Part shown: in pieces, positions 45,216 to 57,894 of the stretch | Layout of the letters: every line of letters starts with the position of its first letter | How positions within the stretch are numbered: position 1 is the stretch's first letter | Assembly (NCBI RefSeq): GCF_019097595.1 | Contig: NC_080710.1 | Span: 25,272,280 to 25,336,279 of the forward strand | Reading direction: 5' to 3' | Length of the DNA stretch: 64,000 bases | From: Hemibagrus wyckioides | Taxonomy: Eukaryota > Chordata > Actinopteri > Siluriformes > Bagridae | The notes under the pieces: model-generated | What the model saw: the letters and a program-made list of their open reading frames with translations, nothing else | Told to the model about the DNA's origin: nothing | Database searches by the model: none | Made by a program: the position numbers and the translations under genes

Positions 45216-46280
45216 GCACATTCAGGAATACATTGATTTTCCATGATTACATTATATAGTTATAGTAATAATTTATGACATGTTAAGGAGGAGTACTTGG
45301 TCACTAAACCTTACACTGTGGAAACATTCAGCTTTTTTGACATTCTTGGCTTTTGTTGACTTTCGGAACCAAAGTGATCCCAAAGTGAGAAAGAAAAAAA
45401 AAAAAAAAAAAAAGTTACATGAACTGAAAGTAAGAAGAACAGGTCATTGACATAAAAATACAGCTCATGCTCTATATCTCAAAGAAATTTTGCCTCAATA
45501 AAAATGGAAATATCGCCAGCAGCCCCACATTTAACTAGCTGTAACTGCCGCAAGGCATGTGGAGAGCTATTTTTGGTTAAGTGGTTCATTAAAAAAAAAA
45601 AAGTAAATAAATATATAAATAAATATATAAATAAAAAAGACTTTACCCTCCACCACAGACAATTCCAATTGACTGATTTTAAACACTACTTACATAATAA
45701 GCTGGAAACTGTTCAAAGTCTTTTAAAACACTGGGCCAGATGTATGTATATGAGGTTGTGTGAGCAAAAATGAGGATTAGAAATTTGGTACTAATGAATA
45801 TTCCCATGTCAGAACTGGTAAGCAACATGGAGGGAATTAATTTATATGACATGGCATGAGATTCCTAATTGGTTTACGCCAATAAAAACTTTGCGTAGTA
45901 CAGTATTTGTTTACGTGATTAAACCATCTCCAGTTTTTCTTGAAGTGAAACTTATTTGGAATGTTACAGGAGCTAATGTCTTCATTAGAAGTAAATGTGT
46001 GTGCCAGCTAGTGCCTATACGAGTTGCCAGATTGTGGCAACTACTCCAAGCAGGACACATGGTGTTAATTTATACCAGGTTTCGAAAAGGCAGAGAAAAT
46101 CATGTATGACACTGCCTGCTGTTATTGCTCAAAATTTGGTATGCAAAAACAGAATATTTATTCAAATATTTGATCAGTTCTTAAATGCATATATAGGGAT
46201 AAATACAAATAAATTTAAATATAAGTCTAATATTAATCTTTAATTTTTGTGTAATATTAATTTTGAACTTTTTGTAGGCT
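45215..46280. other. no recognised gene; A-runs at 45,391-45,413 and 45,590
   Basis: The + frames at 45,504-45,773 and 45,846-46,109 have no recognisable domain. Confidence 0.45.
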
Positions 46281-46283
46281 ACT

Positions 46284-46390
46284 ATATGTAAAGCTGTTTT
46301 CAATGTCCATTGTTAAAAGTACTAAATAAAATAAAATAAAATAAAATAAAATAAAATAAAATAAAATAAAATAAAATAAAATAAAATACA
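46284..46390 (+). repeat. LINE-tail remnant followed by (AAATA)13
   Basis: 'tatgtaaagctgttttcaat' and 'gtccattgttaaaagtacta' are the last bases of the L2/Rex-type tail. They run directly into about 13 AAATA units (46,324-46,388). Confidence 0.8.
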
Positions 46391-46394
46391 ACAG

Positions 46395-47300
46395 GAAGAT
46401 AAATGTGTTTTGTACACTTATCTATGCACAGCATTTAAACTGCACATTTGGACTCATACACCAGTTTTGTACATAACAATGTTTTTTTCATGCACAATGC
46501 TGCCTAATTGCACCTGAAAATGGCTGCTAGGACATCAAGCCTATTATTCTATGAAGAATGCACTTGTAATCAGTACAATCACTTATGAGTAAAGTCCACT
46601 AGTACAATACATTAGGATCTTTAGGAAATCAGCTTTTCTTTGACCTAATGTAAATACAAGAAGGAACATTTGCAAGTGATTTAGTGTGGTATATTTATCG
46701 GTTCATACTTTACACATTTATTTCAGTAGCAGTTCACACAGATAGGCAGATGTCACACAAAATTTAAGACAAATTTTGTCTTAAATGAAATTCAGAATTG
46801 TTGAATAGCACTAAAATAGTACAAAGGATAACACTGATCAATATTTCAGACAGAAGAGCTTCTGAGGCTGTAGCAGTTGATATTCTAAAATGGAAACACA
46901 CACACACTTTCCAGATGTATCTATTCAATTTCTTTCATCTGTGCACATGGTCTACAAACTGATTCAGTGAGATGAAGTGTAGTTTATTTGCCAGTGTGTT
47001 TTGCCTTTCATTTTGGTATATTTACTTTTTTTTTTATAACAGTGTTCATATTTGCTTCCTATTTCCCAATTGCCCAAAACAACACCACACTTTTAGCTTC
47101 CACAAATTACATAGCTGTTAGATTATAGTAAGAGGTGAAACAAAATCTATGTGCCAATGCCACCAGTTCTACAACTATAATAAGACTAAAGAGTTTTTAG
47201 TTTTTAGCAGTTTTATAGTTTATATAACACATACAGAGATTTCAAAAAAGGCCATGTTGTCTAGCATTAATGACATTTAGGTTCACTAAGGCTTCTAATA

Positions 47301-47336
<36 letters not shown>

Positions 47337-48040
47337 TAGGCTTGGTGATATATTAGTAAGTTTGACATAATCGCATGGAACTTTTGAAAGGCATTTGTGT
47401 ATCGACAACAGGTTGGAAGTGAAATATCCAGAGGCTGGTTTTTGGATGTACACTGATCTAACACACAAACTACATTCCCAGAGTGTGATTTTGCCAAATC
47501 CGCCTTGGACGTTGGCATAGCCAGAGGCGAAATTCCGGTCACACAGCTCACTGCTTTTTAGATGTGCATCTTGGTTCCATGAGGTTCCAAAAAAACATAT
47601 AAAACTCAGTTATTATACAAGCTGGTCAAGAGGGCACTTGTACAACCTGAAGGCAAATGGGCAGAGACTCAAAATCTTTCTGGCGCCTGTATGTACACAT
47701 GCTCGACTGTTGCGATCTCTTGACCTTTTAATGAGAAGATCATGACTTGTAACACTTGTGTAAACATACAACTGATGTTTGACATTATGAAAGTGAATTA
47801 ATTAGAACAAACTTCCGAAGATGCATTACAATACAGTACAATCAATAGCCTTCCAAAACCTTATTCAGAGAAACAATTCACATCACGAGCAAATGAAAAC
47901 ATACAAAGCTTAAGATGAGAATTAGCATTTTCCTTAAAAAAACAAAAAACAAAAACAAAACAAGCAACATTGTACCCATTAGTTTCTCATGACATCAGAG
48001 TTGTTTCTATTATTATTATAGGATTGTGAAGCCTTTAGGA
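46395..48040. other. no recognised gene; palindrome at 46,762-46,786, (TA)n at 47,304-47,331
   Basis: Unique AT-rich sequence. The minus open frame at 47,267-47,551 crosses the TA tract and lacks recognisable features. Confidence 0.45.
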
Positions 48041-48045
48041 GGTGA

Positions 48046-48102
<57 letters not shown>

Positions 48103-48117
48103 CATTATTATTATTAT

Positions 48118-48146
<29 letters not shown>
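48046..48146. repeat. compound (ATT)n(AGT)n microsatellite
   Basis: About 24 ATT units (one ATC) change abruptly into about nine AGT units. The poly-Ile/Ser open frame over it is an artefact. Confidence 0.93.
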
Positions 48147-48149
<3 letters not shown>

Positions 48150-48695
48150 CATTAGTCTATTTTAAAATAATTGAATATAAGCAATGTTTTGAGATTCATA
48201 ACGACTTAAACTGTTCTCTAGAACATTATACAAACAATCCGACAATGCACTTTGAAATCTGAGCAAAATTCCTGCCATACGATAGTTTTGATGTTGACAA
48301 AATGCAGCAATAAAACTCCCTGAATGGTCTCAGAGACACATCAGCAGAACAGCAAAATGAATTGCTTCATATCCATGAGGCAATAATGTCTGAACTTGAT
48401 CGACTCCCATGAGGTAAACAGTAGAATGGTTGCATTTAGTGGGGTAATAAAGCCATCAATTCTTCTCTGAACTGAAAAGCCATGTTCACACATTCAAAAA
48501 ACTGCTATTAAACTATCGGACACTCGGGAATGTTACACTCACTGATGAGAGCGAGGTAAATATATTGTATATAGCTGACAAACAGCATCATAAACTATTA
48601 CTGGGCCATGAATGGGGAGTTAGGTCTTTTGTACATGTGCACCTCTAATTTTCCCCTTTCATACAAAAGATTCATGCTAAAATTATTATGATGAT
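48150..48695. other. no recognised gene
   Basis: Unique sequence. Confidence 0.5.
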
Positions 48696-48698
48696 GCC

Positions 48699-48976
48699 TG
48701 CATAAGTATTCACCCCCTTGATCTTCTTCTGTCAGGTGGTTGCACCAGCTAATTGAGAGGTTTTACAGCAACAGAGGTAAATATTTAAACATAACATAAT
48801 TTTTTTAGTTGTAAATACTTAGTATTTAGTTGTAAAAAATATATTGATTTTTTTTTTCTTTGCACTTCAGTATTATAGCATGAATTAATGACAAATTATG
48901 CCAATTAAGTCAATTTTGGTTCCTGGTTATAAGACTACAAAATCTGGACAAGTTCAACGGTGTGAATACTTATGCA
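48699..48976. mobile_element. MITE-like element, about 278 bp
   Basis: Left end 'tgcataagtattcacccc' and right end 'ggtgtgaatacttatgca' are inverted copies with few mismatches. The interior is AT-rich and non-coding. The 'agtattcaccccctt' end is shared by a fish Tc1-like family, also seen in 53,735-54,060. Confidence 0.62.
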
Positions 48977-48979
48977 AGG

Positions 48980-51400
48980 AATTTCAGACCTTCAGAACAC
49001 CGTTTCATCTGTTGAGGATACACAGTGTTTGTACACTAAAAAAAGAAAAAACCAAAGATAACAGAACACTACAGGTTTTCTGACAATGTATACAGAAGCC
49101 CAGTTGTATGTCAGTTCACTTCAGTCAGCAGGCAATGCTTCAGCATCCCATAAGTGCAAAAAGCCACAAGCACAAAAGCAAATCAGAAAAAAAGCAGCAA
49201 CAACAGCGAGACACAACAACAAAACCGCAACAACAAAGCAAAATTAGAAACACATCAACTTTACCAGCAAACAGAACAGGTAGGTCATTATTGAATAGAA
49301 CATTTATTGCTGATTGGACACAGAGTATCAGAAGGAGAAAGAATTTCCTGCAGCTAGGGAGGAAACTCAGTTAGAGAAGAGCTATTCTTTTATCTGCATG
49401 AGCCTTTAGGCACTGTTTTCAGTGTTAGCATCATATGATTGTCCATAAAAACAAGCACAAATAAAAGCATCAGTAGATCCATTTATGTTCATATATCCTC
49501 TTATTGTAAACATCCTCCAGCTCTGTTTTCCAAATGATATTTAACAAGGACCCACCCTTCCAGTTTCAAGTGAATATTGAGCCGTTTCAGAACGTGGTGT
49601 TGCATTTTCTGAATCTGCTGTTGCATTTAGCAAGTCATTTTACAGGCCATTGTACACACCATTTTAAAACAGAACCTACAACCTGTATGCTGCATAAGTA
49701 CAACTTAAGGTTTTTGCTTAGTAATCACTTTATAAAAGCAAAAAAAAAAAAAAAAAAAAATCAATTCAGGAAGAAGACAGTCCCCTGAGGGCTGCAGCTC
49801 AATCTGCACATTTTATATCACATTTTGTTCCTGTTTACTGATTGTGACCTTCAGGACGATGCCGCTAGTCTCCCGTGGCAGTGATGCTGCAGGCCTGTTG
49901 CCATAAACTTCAGGGATATTCGGTCTGTGTAATGGTCCTTATAGGAATTCAAATCACAACGAGCTGAAAGTTTAATTTCAAGCTTAATTACAGTTCATGC
50001 TTAGCTGCTAGCACTTGTGGTGAATCCCCCATTTGATACAAAACTCACAGGGATTTTTAATCATGTTTAGAGAGTGTAAAAAACGAAAACAACAACAAAA
50101 AAAATCCAAGAACACTGTTAATTGCTTGTATATCATTAATAAATGAAGGATTCCTTTGCTGTTCTCTCTATATTAGGTGGCTGAGGATTAGAGACTGGCT
50201 TTGTTGACACAAGGAAGAAGAGCTGAGTGCCATGTTGCTGTAATTGCTTTAGATCCTGAGTAGAAACCATATTGGTCAACGTGGATTTACTTGGGCACAG
50301 TCACTTATCATATTTGGATTAAAGTGTCTCAATGACCAGGAAAGACTACTGCCACAAGATCGAATTTAAGTCTGTGTAGGTCATCCTGTCTCCCTCCCTC
50401 CCTCTCTCTCTCTCTCCCACACACACACACACACACCTCTATGAGCAAAAACTGAAATGTTGTGATTAATCCTACTTCGCATGCACACATCCTGTAATTT
50501 TCAGTCATCCTGCAGGAAAAAGAGAAATCATCATTTGTTCCCCCCTTTAGCACACAAGCATTATCATCAGCTGCAGGCTGGGGTTACGTGAAACGCGAAG
50601 AGAGATAGGGCGAGAGGGTGAGGAATAGAGAGAAAGACACAACCAGAATATTCATAGCCTTCTTCATTCCTATTCGCAGAGCGAGACAAGCATGGATAAA
50701 GCTCAGCCATTCTCTCAGAATGTCCTTGAAGATGACGACTTCTGGATACTTTGTTTCCACTGTCTGATTCAATAAAAGCTAAAATCATCTACATCCTCTA
50801 ATGAGAACGCTGGATAGTAGTGTGTTTTATGTGTTCCAGATAGTATAGCACATATACTTAAACTAGATCACCATTTGTCTGCGAGCCATAATATGCATAC
50901 AATGTATGCAGCCAAAGGCCTTTTTTTTTCATTATTCCAGCAGTGATCTTAATGCATCACAAAATATTCACATCTTAATTAGGTGATCCCTAAAGAATGC
51001 AAAAAAGAAAAAAGCTTCTGGTCTTTTAAATTAGCCAGTGTGAACATGCATTGTGTAGGAATTAAAAATATTAGTATTTTTACATTAATATAGTATATCC
51101 AGTGCACGATCTGTGCTGTTCTCAAGCCCAAGTAAAATAAGATGGTTGTGTCAAGAAGGGCATCCAGCGTAAAACCTGTGCCAAATCAATATATGCAGAT
51201 CAATGAACGGCTGAGGCGACCCTTAACGGGAGCAGCTGAAAGAAAAACATTAACCCATCACTGAGTGAAGCTCACAATGAGCAATAACAACCAACATTAT
51301 GAATTAATGAATTTGTATGTTGTTGCTAACTGGCAAAAATCTGAAGTCAACATTTAGGATCATTTTGTATTCTAATTTTACTCATTATTATTCATTATTG
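48980..51400. other. no recognised gene; poly(A) 49,740-49,760; (CT)n(CA)n 50,388-50,437
   Basis: Mostly unique. The block 49,780-49,940 and the block 50,560-50,800 are of higher complexity but without a defensible reading frame. Confidence 0.42.
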
Positions 51401-51404
51401 TTAT

Positions 51405-51620
51405 TCATTCATCTTCACTCACTGATTTATCCACATCAGGGCTAAGGTGGATCTGGAGCCCATCCTGAGACTCCATTCTGTTGCACATACAAACACATAC
51501 ACATTTAATTAAAGCAACATGTTTAATTTAGCATAGCCAATCTGTCTAACTGCATGTTTTAGAACAGTGAGAAGAAACCTAACTTCATAGACAGGGAGAG
51601 AACATGCTGAACTTTCAGGT
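51405..51620 (+). repeat. degenerate interspersed repeat (SINE-like)
   Basis: 'ttcatcttcactcactgatt', 'ggctaaggtggatctggagc' and 'acagggagagaacatgctga' follow the order of the family at 6625-6890 and ends right before the SINE below. Confidence 0.5.
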
Positions 51621-51640
51621 CCAGAAGCCTGAATGGGATG

Positions 51641-51832
51641 TGGTAGCTTAGTGATTAAGGGGTTGGACTACTGATCAGAAGGTAGTGAAGGTTGTGAGTT
51701 TGAATCCCAGGTCCACCAAGCTGCCACTGCTGCGCTCTTAAGCAAGGCCATTAACCCTCAATTGATCCATTGTATAAAATGAGATAAAATGTTAGTTGCT
51801 CTGGATAGGGGCAAATGCCAGAAATGTAAATC
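51641..51832 (+). mobile_element. tRNA-derived SINE with pol III promoter boxes
   Basis: A-box-like 'tagcttagtgattaagg' at 51,644-51,660 and B-box-like 'gagtttgaatccc' at 51,696-51,708 are correctly spaced for an internal pol III promoter. The body has 'aagctgccactgctgcgctc' and 'aagcaaggccattaaccctc', and the tail 'ttgctctggataggggcaaa' ends 'gccagaaatgtaaat', as in DANA/HE-type fish SINEs. Confidence 0.75.
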
Positions 51833-51839
51833 CAGAAGT

Positions 51840-52265
51840 AGATTATCTAGATGCATTAATGCTATTCGCTGAGCCCTTGTTATGTGGACTTATTTAAAAA
51901 TTATTGATCGAAAAGATATGAATCAGTGAAGATTTCATTAACATGCAAAGACATTTTACTGACATTGTATTAATGCTGCATTTATAGTTTTCTATGTTAA
52001 CTAATGTAGTAAATATTAAAGGAAATATATTAATGTTTAAGAGAAGCTTAATGTAAAGTGTTTCCTATATCATATATTACAGTCAGCTTAAGTTTTTGTA
52101 AACTATCCAGTCCACAAACATAAAGTAAACTATCCAAATAATGCAACAGTAAAAGAAATAAGATAATAGTCATGTCAGGTTGGTGATAGACAAGTGATGC
52201 TGGTGTCAAAAGACACATGGCTTTCTAGCGAATTACAGTAAAGGGGTATATTTGGATATTCAGCA
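51840..52265. other. no recognised gene
   Basis: AT-rich unique sequence. Confidence 0.5.
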
Positions 52266-52269
52266 CCAC

Positions 52270-52430
52270 CATTCAATTCAATTCAATTCAATTCTATTTG
52301 TATAGCGCTTTTAACAAAGAGCATTGTCTCAAAGCAGCTTTACATAAGAAACAACAAACATATAAACAGACAAACAGTCCTAGATGTTATCCCAAGTGAG
52401 CAAGCCTGAGGTGACGGAGGCGACCATCTA
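52270..52430 (-). mobile_element. L2/Rex-type LINE tail repeat, reverse orientation, best preserved
   Basis: Begins with (ATTCA)n, then 'tatttgtatagcgcttttaa', 'gcattgtctcaaagcagctt', 'tcccaagtgagcaagcctga' and 'ggtgacggaggcgacc'. Confidence 0.72.
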
Positions 52431-52434
52431 TGTA

Positions 52435-52982
52435 GACTAAGTATAATAAGTGACGGTGAAATAACATCCATTTCATCATGACTTCATCTACCTATTTAGC
52501 CTCCTTTGTTCTGTGCAACTGTACTATTGAAACACTACTGCAGCATGACGGAGCTGGGAAACCGTGAACAAATTTAATTGGCAATTTTTATTCACAATTA
52601 TTTCCACATTTCATTTTGTTTGTCAAACTTTGGGACTGCTGAACTGCCCTACTTTCCTGTTAAAATAGAAAAAAAAGATGTTGAATAGTAGAAGCTAACA
52701 AACACATTTTTTCCATCCACCCCAAGCCATGCTGCTAGCTGTGAGTCATTTGTGTACACCACTCTGTCCTCGGTCCTAATGGAGCACAGCTTTGGATGTA
52801 AGACAAGCATTCTCCATTGGCTGTCTCTGTTAAAACCCACCTCGTTCTACTTGCAGAGCATTTGCTTTTTAAATCATAGCATGTCCCAAAGATTGCAGCT
52901 CTGTGACAACAGACAACTAATGATACACTTGCTATGCCACTGGGTAGTGTGGGTAGTGCAACTGTAATGTCTGTGTGGTTGT

Positions 52983-53016
<34 letters not shown>

Positions 53017-53730
53017 GAGATGTGCTGCAACATAGAAGCATGTGAATCATGCTGCAACAGAAACATTTTTGACACCGTGTGCTGTAAATGATTCTAACTT
53101 TAAATGTTTGCAAGTGTGCATGTGCATGCACATGCAGGCGTATACTAGGTGTGCTCAGTATATCAAAATTATTCACTCTTTTTTTTCCCCCGCAGCCAAA
53201 CTAATCCCCTGTAGTGTCATGGCATACTTCATGCCTTTGACAAGGTGTAGGAGATTAGCACGTGACACCTCACTGATCTGCAGCTCGTAGAAGAAAAGAG
53301 AGTCATAACAGCCTTTAGAAGAGGGGCACAACTAGACTAAGATGTAATATCTTATAATAAATGTCAGGTCCTTTACTCATAAACATCAAATACTCATAAA
53401 CAATACTACAAGCCCTATTCTAGCCTCAGATTTCCTTTCTATTTATGGTGATTGAATCCAGAGAAGCAGATTTTACATCAGCAAATATATCAAATATCAA
53501 ATATTATATGAACAATACTACAGGCCCTTTTCCTTTAGCAGATTTCATTTCTATTTATGGTAATAGTAACCACAGAATCTGATTGTACAACAGTAAAGAT
53601 ACCATTGATAGACATGATCTATGAAACTGATGTGTAATTTTAGAATATTAGATGTTAAAATATTAGATATATACCACTGGGCTTATATAGAGTGTATAAC
53701 ATTTGAGGTTAATTAAATAAACAAACAAAA
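52435..53730. other. no recognised gene; (GA)n 52,983-53,011; palindrome 53,117-53,136
   Basis: Overlapping opposed small frames, none recognisable. Confidence 0.45.
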
Positions 53731-53734
53731 AAAA

Positions 53735-54060
53735 GAGTGCATTACTATTCACCCTCCCCTGGGACAATACTTGGTAAAATCACCTCTGGCTGCAATTGCT
53801 TCTGGGATAAGTCTCCAACAACAGTGCACATATTAATCTTGATATTTTTGCTCATTCTTCTGGAAAAATGTGTTCACAATCTGGGAGAAATGTTCAGGTT
53901 TTGCCTTATATTCTCAAATGGAATAAAGTCTGGGGTTCTAACACCGTCAGGTTCTTGGATTTGAACTACTCCAGTGGAACAACTGCAGTGTGTTTTGTGT
54001 CCATGTCCTGAAGGTGAACTTCCACTCCACTCTCAAGTCCCAGACTGGAACAGGTTTTTC
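53735..54060 (-). mobile_element. Tc1-like fragment
   Basis: Starts 'tgcattactattcaccctcc', then 'aaaatcacctctggctgcaa', 'tctgggataagtctccaaca' and 'gtcctgaaggtgaacttcc'. This is the order found in a common fish Tc1-like family. No frame remains. The minus frame 53,947-54,219 is partly derived from it. Confidence 0.55.
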
Positions 54061-54064
54061 TATT

Positions 54065-54477
54065 AAGATTACCTTGTGTTTAATTCTATCCATCCTGTTG
54101 TACAGGTATTGATCGAGGCTATGTAGAAAATGTGAAGAGCCTTTAACAAATGTAGGTAAAAACATGTCATGCGGAAACAAGGATGTTATTTCTTTAGGTA
54201 TATGAACGAGCTGACACAATAAAACATCGAGGGTTGTTTGCCTTGTGCATTTTGGAGAGAAGATAGAAATGACTCCAATAAGGATTATCCATAATTAGGT
54301 TAGTGGTAGAGGCAAGGAGATGGCTTGCTGAAATGGAATCAGTAATAGTTGTCTAAATGGAGGACTGTAGCTGGGGAGCAGTATCAATCTCTTTATCTAC
54401 TGGCTTCATCAAAATGTGAGTCCTTCTTTTAAACAAGCTCTTTCAGGGCTGTGTATTTATTCTTGGGTAGATTCTGT

Positions 54478-54508
<31 letters not shown>

Positions 54509-57500
54509 ACAAAATTGTTGAGAAAAATCAGGGCTTGAAATTCTCTGCTGAAGATGTCTATAGTGATTTAGTGGAATTACTGTATACTTCGAGACCTCTA
54601 CAAGACTTTAGTGGTTTGTATAGTTTGGACATGTTTATCAACATGAGCATTTGTATTAAATGCTCACTGGGCTCACTGGCCTTGTTGGTATAAATTTAAG
54701 GCATTTGGTAAACACAGAGAGCTCTAGAAGTTAGTTCCAGATTGTTAGGCATGCTAATGAATTTCTCTCTGTATGGAATAGGTAGAACAGGTCTTCTGGC
54801 TTTGTCATCTTTATAAGTGTGGCAAGCTTTTGTTTTATATCTTTAGCGCTATTTTTCCTTTAGCATGAGTAGAATTTAAGTAGAAAGTATATGATTAACA
54901 ACATTATGTACATTTTCCTTTTATGATGATCTGTTTTTCTGTCAAGTTCACAGACTCTATAAGCATACCTGCTGCGTTTCCCTCAAGATTAAAAAGAGTG
55001 ACCCTGTAGTAATGGGTGATACCCGAAATATTTCATTTTATCTGAAAAGGATTCTCTTTTAACACTTACCCTATCCACACTCTGAAAACAGCATTGAGTT
55101 CATCATCTTCATCATGTACCAGTTGCAGCCAATTTTTAGTGATGTGAAATGGAGACATTTCTTCTTCTTCTTCTTTTTTTGCATTAGGTGCCATATTCAG
55201 TTGAATCTAGTTGTGGGCAAATTTCACTCGTTTGTTTCCTTGCTTGGTAAATAAATTAAAAACTAATTTGATATGTTAGGAAAATGCCATGCTCATGACT
55301 GTTCTCATTTAGCTGGATGTTTTTTGTTTTTTTTTGATGGTGGCCCAGCGAAAGCACAAAATGAGGTTCTGCAAGAAAGGTGACAGAGTTTCACTAGATT
55401 TCAGTGAAGTACCAACACCCCCCCCAACCCACACACACACCAGAAAGTGCAGCTTCCATTTGTGTGACACTTTGCAAAATATGTCCTTTCTATAGTTAAG
55501 CCTTTGTTTACACTTTGTTACACTTCACTTGTCATTGTCAGCTTGTTATACATATTCTGTCTGTGTTTTACTCTTAATAAGTTGAGCATCCTAACCCAGC
55601 TCCAGCATGATAAATGTATCATTTGGCCATGTGATTTTTTGCATGAACAGTTCTTGAAGGAAGAAGGCTGTATAGAACGGGTTTATTTGCTAAAAGGTAA
55701 TGATTAAAATGTATTGGAAACATGTTCTTTTTTTTGGTATCCAGATACCATTGGATACCTTGTAAGGTCAATAATATAATGTAACAGCCACAGTTTGTTT
55801 TTTACTCATAGAATTATGTTTCTGGCGACATTAATATCTGCTTTAATATAAAAAAACAAATGTGTAATATGCAACACTGCCAAATGCTTAGCATTTACAT
55901 TATCAGAATAGAAATAGAAAAGATCATTTATAACTCCACAGTGTATTTAAAGCAGAACCTCACACTGAAGCTGTGCTTGACTGTATTTTATTGCACATAT
56001 CTGCAGCTTAGACATATTACAATAAAGTGGATAAGTGGTAACTGGATGATGTAATTATCCCCCTGGTATATTCATCAAATTGTTCATATATCCAATAACT
56101 TGACTGTAGGGAAGGAAACAAACTGTTTACTGTAACCTAAAGGTTGATAACGTAATATTGGTCAATTTGAGTCTGTCTGTCAACACCATTTTTATTTCAC
56201 AGGAAATCTTCCATAGGTAAGTCAGAGATAACTGATAATCAGCTGAAAAGGTTTTTATCAGGTTAAGTTGAAACCTGAGGACATTTAGCACAAGAACCAA
56301 AAACATTTGATGTGTGTCAGAGGAAAGCACACTGCACCAATACGATTATTAAACTATGCTTAGATGTCAGTAATCTTAGCTATCCAGACATTGTTGTAAA
56401 TAATGACTCAAAATGATGGCCTTAGTACCTGGGGTTTCAGTGTTCAGCATTTCCAGTAGTGATTTGCAGAGATATGTTAGACTTAACATGCTGGCTGCTG
56501 TTTTATTAGCTTTAAGATAACTCTCTAAAAATTTCTATGCGCTCTATCTGTGACGAGAACATGAAACGTGCATCTATTAAAATTTGCTTCAGAGGAAAAA
56601 GGAAAAAAAAAAAAAATACAAAACACTTTTCATTTGTACTTGAAAGGGAAGGCCTCGCTAGCGATGCTTGATTAGCAGATAACTCACAGTATGTTACACT
56701 TGATTATACAGCAGCACTATTGTGCTTCTTTTTCATTTCTTGATGTGACTGATGAGACTTAATCAGTCCTGCTTCAATCAATGGTAGGGTCAAAACTGAA
56801 AAGAAAAAAAATAAGAAAGAATATTACAAGGTCTTCAGACAATCATTTCCTATGCAGATCAGTGTGTGTAATGAGGCTCCTGTGAATTAAAACACATCAG
56901 TGCAATGCCATGCAAACAGGTGATGACTCACAGCAGCAGAAAAATTAGTTTAGATGCTGGATCTGAAAGCCTACTCAGTGCAAGAGTTCAGTCCCTTTTA
57001 GATATTGCTTTCACTGATTATTGGATCTTTTCTGAGTGAAGGGCCTAAATTTGGTGCATCGTCTGACTGTGCTGCATCACTGAATCGACGAAAGTTAAAT
57101 CAAGCCTCCTATTTTTGTGAGGCAGTACAACTAGTGATGCCTGATAATATAGGACATGAGCTCCACTGGGTTTTCTAATAAATAAACATGTAGGGTTTGC
57201 CAACTAAATTATAGGGAGTTTAAATATGCTTTTAATAAATAATTCTGGGTTGTAAAGATCCCAACAACCCACTGCTAAGTAAACACTGAATAGAACTTTA
57301 TGTCAATTACAAAGAGCTGGAATATTTATTACTCCTGATCATTGCTACTGCCACTATCACCACTACTACTAGTACTACGAACATATATATAACTTTATAA
57401 AATAATATATATGTGGCATTGTATACGTTTTAAAATATCAGTCTTAATACATTGTACCTTATAAATAATACATGGAAATTATTACATTACAAAAAATAAG

Positions 57501-57555
57501 AAATTAAAGCAAAGAAACAAACACAAATAAGTGACTTGGCCAGCATGTGCAACCA
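54065..57555. other. 3.5 kb without a recognised gene
   Basis: AT-rich, with A- and T-runs; open frames 54,451-54,693 and 55,504-55,707 lack domains. Confidence 0.45.
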
Positions 57556-57559
57556 GAGC

Positions 57560-57890
57560 AGCTGTGGATCTGTACAAAAACGATTCTTAAAGATATCCCC
57601 TCAGTCTGCGGTTTTATGATGGTTGTGGAGAGTGCTGTCTAAAACACATCACTCCAAAATCTCCCATAGGTCTTCAATTGGGTTGAGATCTGGTTAGTGT
57701 GAAGGTCATAGCGTATGATTTGCATCATTTTCATTCTCATTAAACCATTCAGTGAACCTTTGTCCCCTGGGGTATGGGCTCAAGTCATCCTGGAAGGAAC
57801 CACATCCATAAAGATAGACTTGTTTCATTATACGTTATAGGTATTCAATCAGAAAATAATTGTAGTGATTTACAATGAAGCTCACTCTGA
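57560..57890 (-). mobile_element. Tc1-like fragment
   Basis: 'gagtgctgtctaaaacacat', 'ggtcttcaattgggttgaga', 'ccattcagtgaacctttgtc' and 'gtcatcctggaaggaaccac' are the minus-strand view of a Tc1-like transposase gene (the last covers the region of the second catalytic aspartate). Many indels. Same family as 31,770-31,945. Confidence 0.6.
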
Positions 57891-57894
57891 TAAC

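Noticed and set aside
48026..48262. Poly-Ile/Ser open frame
   Set aside because: Translation of (ATT)n(AGT)n.
49740..49760. Poly(A) runs here, at 41,331 and 45,391 as tails of processed genes
   Set aside because: No recognisable gene or repeat body lies immediately upstream and no target duplication was found.
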